Positions 33,681 through 33,870 of a stretch of 33,870 bases of DNA are shown piece by piece (position 1 is the stretch's first letter; every line of letters starts with the position of its first letter). Made by a program: the position numbers and the translations under genes. The stretch is from Planctomycetota bacterium (GTDB taxonomy: Bacteria > Planctomycetota > Planctomycetia > Planctomycetales > Planctomycetaceae): NCBI GenBank assembly GCA_003670925.1, contig QWQG01000179.1:1-33870 (forward strand), in the 5' to 3' direction. The notes beneath the pieces were generated by a model, which had not been told where the DNA came from, searched no databases, and was given only the letters and a program-made list of their open reading frames with translations.

Positions 33681-33870
33681 TCACTGCTCCGTCACCGGAA
33701 TGCCATACTTCTTCGCTAAGGTTCTAAGCGCCTTGCGGGCCGGTTTAATTCGTCCGGCTTCCGCGTCCGCAAGTCCTTCCCGAATGGCGGCCACCGCCTC
33801 TTCACGCTCGGCACGTTCCACCAACCGCTGGTAAGCCACCGCGTCCTGCACAACAATCTCCGCCTTGCCA
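33681..33870 (-). CDS. Antitoxin of the Phd/YefM or RelB type, N-terminus beyond the window
   Basis: The frame runs off the right edge; 62 residues and the TGA stop (33681-33683) are visible. The part seen is highly charged and helical: GKAEIVVQDAVAYQRLVERA, EREEAVAAIREGLADAEAGR, IKPARKALRTLAKKYGIPVT. AEIVVQDAVAYQRL and the IREGLADAEAGR-type stretch are typical of the C-terminal half of antitoxins paired with ParE/RelE toxins. Its stop lies one base before the start of the 18-codon ParE-like remnant, the usual antitoxin-then-toxin arrangement. With the toxin cut short it is probably an orphan antitoxin. Confidence 0.75.
   Translation of the reverse strand, partial: GKAEIVVQDAVAYQRLVERAEREEAVAAIREGLADAEAGRIKPARKALRTLAKKYGIPVTEQ

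Overview
The window looks like a chromosomal segment from a member of the Planctomycetota. The evidence is a Planctomycete-cytochrome/DUF1549/DUF1553 protein (12653-15073), a TIGR04137-type small basic protein (20928-21176), a multiheme cytochrome beside a CRTAC1-type FG-GAP/ASPIC-UnbV protein, a bacterial GH3 protein, and short Cys-containing secreted proteins. No sequence search was possible, so the assignment rests on recognised families and gene neighbourhoods.

Layout. 1-5128: the 3' end of an ABC-2-like permease gene on + meets a minus-strand run of a FabI-like reductase, EttA and XseA. A seven-unit heptamer repeat lies directly behind ettA. 5385-5864: a small secreted Cys protein. 5983-15073: a plus-strand redox/surface block holding a membrane-anchored five-haem cytochrome with C-terminal TPRs, an FG-GAP/ASPIC-UnbV protein, a PYROXD2/CrtI-like FAD oxidoreductase and a PSCyt1-PSCyt2-PSD1 protein. 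Two hairpins, one with 16-bp perfect arms, separate this block from a convergent orphan sensor kinase (15225-16697). 16932-19745: a 75-aa unknown protein, a XerC/D recombinase and a cytochrome P450. 19809-21277: QueC on minus, a 429-bp gap, then the small basic protein with a textbook intrinsic terminator. 21427-29799: a plus-strand run of GH3 acyl-adenylase-like protein, LysM/YkuD L,D-transpeptidase, Tat-exported TIM-barrel protein, RsmG, APC-family transporter and SelB. 29866-31790: a minus-strand pair of RraA-like aldolase and D-serine-dehydratase-like PLP enzyme.

31791-33870 is accessory DNA: a hairpin-rich non-coding stretch, a mosaic remnant of IS21 and IS66 transposases, a complete HigB/HigA-like toxin-antitoxin pair with a palindrome at its putative promoter, a ParE-like toxin cut to 18 codons, and the 3' end of its likely Phd/YefM-type antitoxin running off the window.

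Most genes are housekeeping: translation (EttA, RsmG, SelB, small basic protein), tRNA modification (QueC), chromosome resolution (Xer), lipid synthesis (FabI) and the cell wall (L,D-transpeptidase). The best candidate for an uncharacterised system is the 5983-15073 block, where haem, FAD and beta-propeller proteins lie on one strand. The hairpin-rich 31.8-32.2 kb interval is a weaker second candidate.
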